37,669 bases of DNA from Pseudomonadota bacterium. GTDB taxonomy: Bacteria > Myxococcota > UBA9042 > PHBI01. Positions within the stretch are counted from its first letter, which is position 1; every line of letters begins with the position of its first letter. Shown piece after piece: positions 7,523 through 15,300 of this stretch. The stretch covers positions 1-37,669 of the forward strand of contig SXIE01000386.1 of assembly GCA_005772945.1 (NCBI GenBank). The letters run 5' to 3'. A model generated the notes under the pieces. That model was not told where the DNA came from, ran no database searches, and worked only from the letters and a program-made list of their open reading frames with translations. The position numbers were made by a program, and so were the translations under genes.

Positions 7523-9306
7523 CAATCGGGCCGTACGGCGCTCGGCGACTGGCGCAGGAGCTCCTCGATGTCGCGCAGGGTCTGCACGTCGTCGCCGACC
7601 ATGCCCTTCATGGATTGGATCCGCCGGCACACGATCCCGGCGATCTGCTCCTCGAGGGTCTCGTCGGCATACGCCCAATAGACCTGCGCGAAGCGGCCGT
7701 CGCGATGGCAGCGGCCCTCGATTTGGGCCATTTGGATGGCCGACCAGCGCAGATCGTGGATGATCTCGGAGCGCGGCGCGTCGCCGGTGGGCATGAGCTC
7801 GCCTTGGTGTAGCGAGATCCCCTCTTCGACCGTGAAGAGGACGACCTTCGCCTCGCCACGCTGGAAACGCAGGCGCTCCGATTCCTTGAGTGCCGCGGGC
7901 ATCGCGCCGTGGATTGCCGCGGTGGAGGGGGTCCCGAGGGCCTCGTCGATCGCGGTCCGGAGCGCGTTCAATGTCTCGATGAACGCGACCGAGATCGCGA
8001 CGCGGTGGCCGTTGTCGAGGAGCTCGAGCGCGAGCTCGACGGTCCCCGGAACGCGGAGCAGGGAGCCCTTCTGCCGAAGGCGCAGGGTCGCCGCCAGCCC
8101 CGAGGTCGGGTTCTTGCCCTTCTGCTCGAGCGCGAGCTCGCGCCGGAAGGTCGTCCACGCCTCGGCGTAGAGAGCGCGCGCGGACGGATCGAGCTCGATC
8201 GGCGTGAGGATCCGATTGATCTCGGGCCAGCCCGCGATGTCCTCGGGGCGGCGCCGAATCCCGGCCGGAACGTCGCCATCGAAGAGCAGCGCCCGCACGC
8301 GCTCGCAGTCGTCGGGGTCGCCGCGCCAGTCCCAGCGGCCGTATTGCCCGCGCGTCACGCCGAGGCCTTGCGCGAGACACCAGCCTTCGAAGTCCTTGAG
8401 ATCACCCGGGCGGTCGCCGGTGACGCGCGCGAGCAACGGGGCCAGGTAGGACAGCTCGAGCGGGTTCTGCCCGGCCGTCGCCGACAGCCAGAGGATGAAG
8501 CCCGCCGACAGGTTGAGCTTGGCGGCGAGCTTGGAGCGCGCGGCCGCGGGGTTCTTGCAGCGGTGGCTCTCGTCCCAGATGACGACGTCGAACTCGGCCG
8601 CCTGGCCGGCGCGCGCGAGGCCCTTCTTGGTGCGCACCTTGGCGCGCGCGGCGGGGGCGACCGAGAAGAGCTTGCCGAGACGCTCGTAGTTGAGGATGAC
8701 GACCGAGCGGCCGCCGTCGCCGAGCGCGAGCAGCGTCCGCCGCCAATGGGCGACGACCGCGAGCGGGCAGACGATGAGGACCTCGCGCGCGGCGGGCAGC
8801 TGGCGGACGGCCTCCCAGGCGGTGATGGTCTTGCCGAGACCCACGTCGTCCGCGAGCAGGAAGCCGCGGTGATCGGCGTTCACCGCTGCGAGGATCGCCC
8901 GGACGCCGGCGGTTTGATGCGGGCGCGGTGTGAGGGTCGCTCGCGAAGGCCCGGCTGGCCCCGTCAGGGGCATTGCCGGGCTGCCCGCGAGGCTCGGTCG
9001 CGAAGGCCCGGCGCGCGGCGATGGGTGCCGGGTATTGAGCGCCGCTTCGACGCGCCGCTCGAAGGAGTAGGGCTGCGATCGAAACGGCGCGAGCGCGGCC
9101 GGGAGGGTCGCGCCGCGATAGAGGAAGACGCCGTGGTCCGGTTCCCATTTGGCGCCGGCCGCGCTGGCGACGCCACGCATCTCGAACGGAACGTCGAGGG
9201 CGTGCGCGCGCTCGGTGCTGGCATTGGGCAGGCTCGGCTTCGCGCGCGAAGCTGAGGCGGGGCGCGGGGGAGCAGAGACGGTTCGGTTGGCGCGCATCGT
9301 CGTCAT
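7522..9306 (-). CDS. SNF2/SWI2-type superfamily 2 helicase with DUF5710-like N-terminus
   Basis: A 594-residue ATP-driven DNA translocase. Residues about 37-75 (ALDVPFEMRG...GAKWEPDHG) resemble the small DUF5710 domain found in phage and plasmid proteins. After a proline-rich linker come the helicase motifs: TPRPHQTAG (Q-like), LLADDVGLGKTITA with the Walker A near 153-161, WDESH (motif II, DESH in place of DEAH, 244-248), LWLSATAG (III, 273-279), GEAKVVLFTVEEGISLHQG (V) and QMAQIEGRCHRDGR (VI). The ATG at 9306 is taken because the DUF5710-like part needs it; a second ATG at 9297 is possible. No methylase, nuclease or phage gene adjoins, so it is not visibly part of a defence operon. It is shorter than RapA and most chromatin-type SNF2 proteins. 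Role unknown; repair or replication restart is plausible. Confidence 0.85.
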   Translation of the reverse strand: MTTMRANRTVSAPPRPASASRAKPSLPNASTERAHALDVPFEMRGVASAAGAKWEPDHGVFLYRGATLPAALAPFRSQPYSFERRVEAALNTRHPSPRAGPSRPSLAGSPAMPLTGPAGPSRATLTPRPHQTAGVRAILAAVNADHRGFLLADDVGLGKTITAWEAVRQLPAAREVLIVCPLAVVAHWRRTLLALGDGGRSVVILNYERLGKLFSVAPAARAKVRTKKGLARAGQAAEFDVVIWDESHRCKNPAAARSKLAAKLNLSAGFILWLSATAGQNPLELSYLAPLLARVTGDRPGDLKDFEGWCLAQGLGVTRGQYGRWDWRGDPDDCERVRALLFDGDVPAGIRRRPEDIAGWPEINRILTPIELDPSARALYAEAWTTFRRELALEQKGKNPTSGLAATLRLRQKGSLLRVPGTVELALELLDNGHRVAISVAFIETLNALRTAIDEALGTPSTAAIHGAMPAALKESERLRFQRGEAKVVLFTVEEGISLHQGELMPTGDAPRSEIIHDLRWSAIQMAQIEGRCHRDGRFAQVYWAYADETLEEQIAGIVCRRIQSMKGMVGDDVQTLRDIEELLRQSPSAVRPD

Positions 9307-9373
9307 GCCCGCGTCATAGCAGCAGGGCGGCAGGGCGGCCATTTTCGCGCACCGGCGGCACGCCGCGCGCGGG

Positions 9374-9399
9374 CTTGAGGTACCAGCTTGAGGTACCAG
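9374..9399 (+). repeat. 13-bp tandem repeat overlapping a promoter
   Basis: CTTGAGGTACCAG occurs twice without a gap (9374-9386, 9387-9399). Each copy holds a TTGAGG hexamer and the palindrome GGTACC. The second copy supplies the putative -35 of the promoter at 9388-9416. Confidence 0.85.
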
Positions 9400-9416
9400 G
9401 GAGGTGGCGCTAGAGT
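9388..9416 (+). promoter_or_regulatory. Probable sigma-70-type promoter of the Thr-rich lipoprotein gene
   Basis: TTGAGG (9388-9393) and TAGAGT (9411-9416) are separated by exactly 17 bases, a good match to TTGACA/TATAAT for a GC-rich genome. The predicted leader of about 55 bases ends in a GAGG ribosome site (9469-9472) before the ATG at 9479. Confidence 0.5.
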
Positions 9417-9478
9417 CAGCGCGGGCTCCGCGTCCGGGTCCCGCGTTCCAGTCACCGCCCCATCCGTCGAGGTTGCGC

Positions 9479-10279
9479 ATGTCGCGTCGCACCATCCTGG
9501 CCTTCGTTTTACTTGCAGCCGCATGCAACGATTCCGACACCAAGGTCGTCGCCGACACGACGCAGGCGACCACCGCCGACACCCAACCGACGACCGGCGA
9601 CGCGACCACGACGCAGGCCGAAACCACGGTCGCCGAAACGACCGCCACCGAAACGACCGCCGACGTCCCCGACGGGACCAGCGCGCTCACCGGCGTCAAC
9701 ACCAAGGTCACCGTGACCGCGCCGACCCCGAACGCTTCCTGCGCGACCGCGGACCAGCTCGAGCCACCCACGGGCGGGGCCGCCTATCCGTGGGGCGGGC
9801 TGACGGTCGGCGCGACGACCTACACCTGCAACGGCTGCCCCGACGGCCTGAAGGAGCTACAGGGAAGCTGGCGCCTCCACGGCTTCCTGCCGGCACCCAA
9901 CGACGATACCCCCGACTACGCCTGGCCCGATCCGGCGACCGACGGCGGCTTCGTCCTGCGCGTCGACGGCAACACGTTCTACACGCGCGACGTGGATCCC
10001 CAGCAGAGCACGAACGAGGTCTCGCGCGGCTGGTACTTCTGCTCGATGAAGCCCGAGAACGGTCAAAAGCACCTGTACTGGGTCAACACCGAGACGGACC
10101 CCAGCGGCGGCGCCGGGGACGTCACGCGCACCGACCGGATCCTGACGGACGGGAGCGACCGCCTGCTCGTCTTCTTCTTCGACGATCCGGCCACCGGGAC
10201 CAGCAACTTCCCGTACCCGCTCTGCCGCATCGGCAGCACGGTCGGCGACCAAACGTGCACGGACCCCTTCGCGCCCTGA
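9479..10279 (+). CDS. Small lipoprotein with Thr-rich stalk, unknown function
   Basis: A 266-residue secreted protein. Its signal peptide ends in LLAAAC (Cys16). It is followed by a Thr/Ala/Asp-rich stalk (about 20-75, units such as AETTVAETTATETT) and a compact C-terminal domain of about 190 residues. That domain holds five cysteines, including TCNGCPDG, and a beta-rich pattern (GSWRLHGF, GFVLRVDGNTFYT, RGWYFCSM, DRLLVFFFDD). I do not recognise the domain. The start at 9479 is favoured over an in-frame codon at 9404 because it opens the signal peptide and has GAGG six bases upstream. It converges with the RCC1-like gene, only six bases separating the stop codons. Lipoprotein export is confident; function is unknown. 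Confidence 0.8.
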   Translation: MSRRTILAFVLLAAACNDSDTKVVADTTQATTADTQPTTGDATTTQAETTVAETTATETTADVPDGTSALTGVNTKVTVTAPTPNASCATADQLEPPTGGAAYPWGGLTVGATTYTCNGCPDGLKELQGSWRLHGFLPAPNDDTPDYAWPDPATDGGFVLRVDGNTFYTRDVDPQQSTNEVSRGWYFCSMKPENGQKHLYWVNTETDPSGGAGDVTRTDRILTDGSDRLLVFFFDDPATGTSNFPYPLCRIGSTVGDQTCTDPFAP

Positions 10280-10285
10280 CGCTCC

Positions 10286-11386
10286 TCACTCGCGGGCCCA
10301 GCTCGGATCAAACGCGCCCGGCGGTGCGCAGATCCAGTCGTTTGGACCGCGTCGACCGCAGACGCCGGCCACGCCGACCTCGAGCGCGTCGAGCGCTCCG
10401 GAGGCCCAGATCCGCGCGTCGCCCGAGCCGTCGCGGCACACGACGTCGGTAGCGCCCGGGGCCTGGGTGCAGACGTCGAAGCCGCCTGCGGCAAGGCGCG
10501 CGACCGGCTCGGGTGACTCGTAGACGGGCGCCGGCGCGCCATCGTCGTTCCAGCAACCGACCGAGCGGTCGGATCGCAGGACGCACACGTGCCAAGCGCT
10601 GGCGCTGATCTGAACGGCGCGGCCGACCGCGGTGTCGACGGCGATCGTGGTCCCGGACCCTGGGTCGGCCCCCGGATTCCAGCACCGCACGCGGCCGTCG
10701 TCGGACAACGCGCAGGCGCGGCTCGCGGTCGCGGCGAGCCCCAAGAGGCTGACGGCGCGCGCGTCGGCGAAGGGTGCGACCGGTTGCTCCGGGGCCGGTT
10801 CCGGTTCGTCTGGCCAGAAGATAGCGCGCCAACAGACCGCGCGGTCGGTCGCGTCGCGCACGCAACCGACGTTGTCGCCGAGCGTCAGGCCATGGGCCCC
10901 GTCCACGGTGAAGGGCCCGCGGTTGTTGCAGAGGATCGCGGTCCCCCCCTCCGTCGTTCCCCCCTCCGTCGTGGCGCCCTCGCCGACCCGCCCGAGCAGC
11001 GCGCACGCGACGAGCTCTTCGTGCCAGACCACGGTTCCCGCCACGGCCAGCTCGCGGGCTCCCGCGCGCGCGAGCTCGAAGGTCACCGGCGGGCCGACCG
11101 ACTGCGGCGGTCGATGCGCGCATCGCACGGCGCCGGCGACGGTCAGCTCGCAGCGACCGATCGCGCCGACGTCGATCCACGCCACCGGATCGTCGACGGG
11201 GCTCGCTTGCTCCTCCGGCGCGACGACGTCGCTGGACGTCGATGATTCCCCGATCCCGTGGTCCTCGCCGCTGCGCTCGCCTTCGCGCGCACCCTGGTCG
11301 CAGCCCGCCTGCGTCCAAACGCCGAGCGTGAGCCCTCCGGCCAGCACCCAACCGTTCCCCCGTTTGACTCCCGCCCCATGCCGCAT
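10286..11386 (-). CDS. RCC1-repeat-like lipoprotein
   Basis: A 366-residue exported protein. The signal peptide ends in TQAGC (Cys29; the -3 position is not ideal for a lipobox). The rest resembles bacterial RCC1/BNR-type beta-propeller proteins common in Myxococcota. Blades repeat the pattern of a small-residue turn, C-A-L, G-R-V-R-C-W, for example RACALSDDGRVRCWNPG, WHVCVLRSDRSVGCWNDDG and NVGCVRDATDRAVCW. Paired cysteines in each blade suggest disulfides outside the cytoplasm. ATG 11386 has GGAGG five bases upstream (in ACGGAGGTCGTATG), which decides against a TTG at 11407. It is divergent from the LysR gene across 92 bases, so regulation by that LysR protein is possible. Binding partner unknown. 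Confidence 0.75.
   Translation of the reverse strand: MRHGAGVKRGNGWVLAGGLTLGVWTQAGCDQGAREGERSGEDHGIGESSTSSDVVAPEEQASPVDDPVAWIDVGAIGRCELTVAGAVRCAHRPPQSVGPPVTFELARAGARELAVAGTVVWHEELVACALLGRVGEGATTEGGTTEGGTAILCNNRGPFTVDGAHGLTLGDNVGCVRDATDRAVCWRAIFWPDEPEPAPEQPVAPFADARAVSLLGLAATASRACALSDDGRVRCWNPGADPGSGTTIAVDTAVGRAVQISASAWHVCVLRSDRSVGCWNDDGAPAPVYESPEPVARLAAGGFDVCTQAPGATDVVCRDGSGDARIWASGALDALEVGVAGVCGRRGPNDWICAPPGAFDPSWARE
10943..10972. repeat. 15-bp tandem duplication inside the RCC1-like gene
   Basis: Two near-identical 15-base units (10943-10957 and 10958-10972, core CCCCCCTCCGTCGT) code a doubled Thr-Thr-Glu-Gly-Gly loop. The repeat is in frame and probably sits in a blade-connecting loop. Confidence 0.8.
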
Positions 11387-11434
11387 ACGACCTCCGTGCG
11401 TCGACAATGGCCGGTGCTGCTCATGCCTAGAAGT

Positions 11435-11443
11435 GAATAATTC
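11435..11443. promoter_or_regulatory. Short palindrome in the divergent RCC1-like / lysR promoter region
   Basis: GAATAATTC is a perfect nine-base palindrome in an AT-rich patch that stands out from the GC-rich surroundings. It lies 11 bases before the LysR box and could be an activation half-site, or hold the -10 element AATAAT (11437-11442). Confidence 0.35.
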
Positions 11444-11454
11444 GACACGGATTG

Positions 11455-11469
11455 ATTCCTTCGTGGAAT
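11455..11469 (+). promoter_or_regulatory. Probable LysR box upstream of the LysR gene
   Basis: ATTCCTTCGTGGAAT is a perfect inverted repeat of ATTCC with a five-base spacer, and it contains the T-N11-A pattern (T11456, A11468). It ends nine bases before the LysR start codon, where a bound regulator could repress its own gene. Confidence 0.6.
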
Positions 11470-11478
11470 GATAGCGGA

Positions 11479-12396
11479 ATGGAACTCAGCCACCTTCGCT
11501 ACTTCGTCGCGGTCGCGAGCGCCGGCAGCTTCGCGCGCGCGGCGGAGTCCGTGCACGTCACGCAGCCCGCCCTGTCGAAGGCGATCGCCGGTCTCGAGGC
11601 CGGTCTCGGCGTGCGCCTGCTCGAGCGCACGACCCGCTCGGTGCAGATGACGCACGCGGGCGAGCGCGTGCTCGAGCGGGCCCGCGTCATCCTAGCCGAC
11701 GCGGCTGCGCTCGCGCGCGATGCGAACGACGCGGTTCACGCGATCCGCGGGCCGCTCCGCATCGGCGCCATGGAGGTGCTGTCGCTCGATGTGCTCCCGG
11801 CCGCGCTCACCGCGCTCGTCACCGCGCACCCGGACGTCGTTCCGTCGTGCTTCGAGCAACCGCCGGATCGGCTGCTCCAAGGGGTCGCGCGTGGCGAGCT
11901 CGACGTGGCGTTCACCGTCGGAGGCGCCGCGAGCGACGCGCTCCGTCGCCACGTCCTCGGGACCTCGCCGGCGGTCGTCGTCTGCGGCCAGGACCACGCG
12001 CTGGCGGCGCTCGGCGGCGGGCGCGCGAGCCGTGCCGACTTCCTATCTCACCCGTGGGTCGTGCCGCGCTTCTTCGCTGACCCGCCCGGGAGTCGGCCGA
12101 TCGATCAATTCCCTGACGAGCGCCTGGCGCGACCGATCGGGGCGACGATCGAGCTGCTCCGGAGCGGCGTCGAGCTCGTGGCCGGTGGGCGCTTCCTTGG
12201 CTGCTTTCCCGCGATCTCGATCCGACGCGAGCTCGCCGACGGCCGGCTCGTTCGGCTGCGCGGACATCCCGCCGTCCCGCCCTTCGAGCTCGCCGCCTAC
12301 GAACGCGCCCGCAGCGCCGGATCCCCGACGGTGCGGGCCGTCATCGAAGCGGTGCAGCGGGCGGTGCGACGATCTCCCGAGTCTGCCAGGCCTTAG
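11479..12396 (+). CDS. LysR family transcriptional regulator
   Basis: A 305-residue DNA-binding regulator. Residues 1-60 form the LysR winged helix-turn-helix (MELSHLRYFVAVASAGSFAR, then HVTQPALSKAIAGLE and VRLLERTTRSVQMTHAG). Residues about 90-295 are the LysR_substrate periplasmic-binding-like effector domain (LRIGAMEVLSLDVLP, GELDVAFTVGG). The ATG at 11479 begins the canonical helix; an upstream GTG-type start would run through the LysR box. The box at 11455-11469 suggests autoregulation, and the divergent RCC1-like lipoprotein gene is the usual position for a LysR target. The effector is not predictable. The stop codon TAG overlaps the TAA of the converging gene within the four bases TTAG. 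Confidence 0.93.
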   Translation: MELSHLRYFVAVASAGSFARAAESVHVTQPALSKAIAGLEAGLGVRLLERTTRSVQMTHAGERVLERARVILADAAALARDANDAVHAIRGPLRIGAMEVLSLDVLPAALTALVTAHPDVVPSCFEQPPDRLLQGVARGELDVAFTVGGAASDALRRHVLGTSPAVVVCGQDHALAALGGGRASRADFLSHPWVVPRFFADPPGSRPIDQFPDERLARPIGATIELLRSGVELVAGGRFLGCFPAISIRRELADGRLVRLRGHPAVPPFELAAYERARSAGSPTVRAVIEAVQRAVRRSPESARP

Positions 12397-15300
12397 CGCG
12401 GGATGAGCGCGATCCGGATGGCCTTGGGCCAATCGGAGATGCCGTCGAAGAAGACGAAGGCCGTCTGGCCCGCATCGATCGGGGTCGCGGCGCCTGCGTC
12501 CGTCAGGTGTTTCGTGCTCTGGCAGAAGCGTTCCGCAGCCGGATTCAGGCACGCGTCCATGCGGACGTAGAAGACCGAATCCGCGGTCTGCGAGTCCCAG
12601 TGTGCCGAGACCTCGAGCACTGAATCGTCGTCGGCGGTGACCCCGATCGCGACCTCGCCGTAGAGGCCCATACCCGCACAGGCCTCGCCGCTCGGGGTCG
12701 CGTGGTGCTCGAGCGCGGTGCCGTCGACGCTGAGCTCGAAGACGTCGTCGTTCGGGTTGCCGTCCGTGTCCGCGGCGCGCGCGTCGAGATACGCAACGTC
12801 CCCGCAGGGCTTGTCGTCGTCCACCCGGCAGCTATGCGCGGTCGCGTCGCAGACGAGCCCCGGGCCGCATTGGGTATCGACGGCGCCACACGCCGCGTCG
12901 GCCGCGAGCACCTTCTTGCAGATCGCCGCGCCGCCCGCGCCTGGAGCGCACGCGAGCCCGGGCGCGCAGTCGTTCGAGGCCAGGGCGCAGGCTTGTCCCA
13001 GGCCGTAGAGCGGGACGGGCACGAACAGCGCCTTCACGGATCCGGTCTGCCCGGCGTGCGTGTCCAAGAAGACGTAGACCGTCTCGCCGCCGACGAGGTC
13101 GGCGGTGACCGTCGACTGGTAGAGACCCCACTCGGCGTCGTCCGAGCACGCGACCTCGGCGCTCGGATCGCGGCACGCCTTGCGCCTCACATAAACGAGC
13201 GTGTCCACGGTGTTCTCGAGCACGCCCGCGGTCGTCACCGTGAGGCGCACCGGCGCGGCGGGGGTCCACGACACGACGTATTCGGGACCCGCCTCGGCCC
13301 AGTTGCGCTCGGCGCAAACGCCGTCGTCGTAGGAATCGCCTGCGGGCGTGTCGTAGGTGACGAGGTAGCTCCCGTCGGCCGCCGAGACCCCGACGTCCGT
13401 CAGGGCGTGAACGCGACCCGCGAGGTCGGCGCCGCACGGCGCGGCCGCGTCCGAGGCGCAGCTCCCGCCACTGCACACGAGCCCGGTCGTACACGCGGTG
13501 GTCGCCGTGCCGCAGGACTCGCCGAGGTGGCGCACGCTCTTGCAGGTTCCACCCAGGCACGCGAGCCCCGCCCGGCAGTGATCGCTGAGGCCCGTCGCGT
13601 CGCACAGCTCGCCCGCGGCGCGATAGGGAAGCGGCAGGAGCAGCACCTGCCCGCCCTCCTGCCACGAGTTCTCGATGATGATGAAGTAGGTCGTGCCGGC
13701 CTTCGCGTCGAAGGTCACGGTCGGCTCGCCGCTCCCGTCGATGGCCCAGTCGTCGCCGCACGCCAGGTCGCGGCTGGAATCGAAGCAACCGCCCTCGCGC
13801 ACGGCGACCTCGTCGTGGCCCTTCTGGTTCGGGAGATCGGTCGCGATCTGCGCAAACGCGTCCTCGCTGGGCGTCCAGCTGAAGACCGCCTCGCGCGCGC
13901 CGCCGAAGAGGACGCAGCTCGGGTCGACAACCGAGACCTCGCTCAGGGCGAAGTCGGCGACCCAGCCGGGGCCCGTCGGGGTCCCGACCTCGTCGATCGC
14001 GTGCACGACCAGGTCTGGCCCGCACGCGCCCGCCGCGTCGGGCTTGCAGGTGCCTCCCAGGCACGACGTTCCCGGGTAGCACGTGTCGCGGCTGGTATTA
14101 CAGGCGCTACCGAGCCCGAGCGTCGGGTCGAACGTGAACGCCACGGCGTTCGACGGCTTGACCCAGCGGTCGAGCGCCGCGCCGGTGCCGTGTGAGAGGC
14201 CGATCCAGTCGGTGCGCGTCCAGGGCAGATCGAGGTCGACCGTGAAGGCGTCGCCCTCCCAGCTGATGGCGGGTCCCGTCATCGGATCGACGAGCGAGAG
14301 GATCAGCGGGTTCGCGCCGTAGGGCACGTCGCCCGCGCCGGCGAGCGCGAGGCGCAGCGTGACGACGTCGCGATCGGGATCGGTCCCGGTCGCATGGATG
14401 TGGACCGACCGGCGCGTGTCGGGGTCGAGCGTGACCGTGAGCGCGCTCAGCGTCGGCGCGGTCGCGACGCATTTGGCCGCCACGCAGCGCGTGCCCTGCT
14501 GGCAGATGGCGACGCTCGGATCGGTCGTGCAGGCGCCACCCTTCTTGACGATGCCGGGCACGGCCACTGTGCGCGTTGCGCTGGCGGCGCGCGTTCGGTC
14601 GTAGACCACCACATGCACGCTGACGGCCTGAGCGCCGGCGTAGGTGGTGCCGGTCGCCCGGAAGTTCGCGCCGCCCGTGACCTCCGCGAACGACTCGATC
14701 CCGTAGTCGACGGCGGCCGGATCGAAGGCATCTTCGGACACGAAGAAGGCGCTGACATCGCCGTTGGGATCGGTGCCCGTCGCGATGACCCGCAGCGTCC
14801 ACTCGTCGACGCGCTCGAGCTTGACGTCGGTGAGGATCGGAGCGACCGCGCGCTCGCATACGTCACCGAGACCGCACGCGAGCGCCGCGTCATTGCTGCA
14901 GAGACCGTCGACCTCGGAGCCACAGGCGGCACCCGACGCGAGCTCGGGGCGGAGCGTGTCGAAGGCGAAGCGGGACACCCGCCCGGTGGCGTCCTTGAGC
15001 TGCCCGCGGATCGCTTGGTCGAGGTCGGAGCCGACGAGAGTGACGTCGATATCGAACGCGCGCCGCCCGTAGAGCGACGGATGGAATGCGCCGGTCAGGA
15101 ACGTCTGCACCGCAAACGAGGCCCAGGTCCCGTCGCCCCATTCGAGCGTCAGCGAGGTGACGTCCGCATTGGGATCGGACGCCCGGAGGTGCACGTGGAT
15201 CGCGCCGCTGCCGTCGGGGGCGAGCGTGCCTTCGAGCACCTCGATCACCGGGTCGAGCGCGGGCTCGCAGCGCCAGTCGCCGAAGCCGTCCGCCGCGCAC

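Noticed and set aside
7522..9306. Part of a phage defence island (DISARM- or helicase-based system)
   Set aside because: No methylase, nuclease, phospholipase D or other defence gene lies beside it; both neighbours are surface-type lipoprotein genes on the opposite strand.
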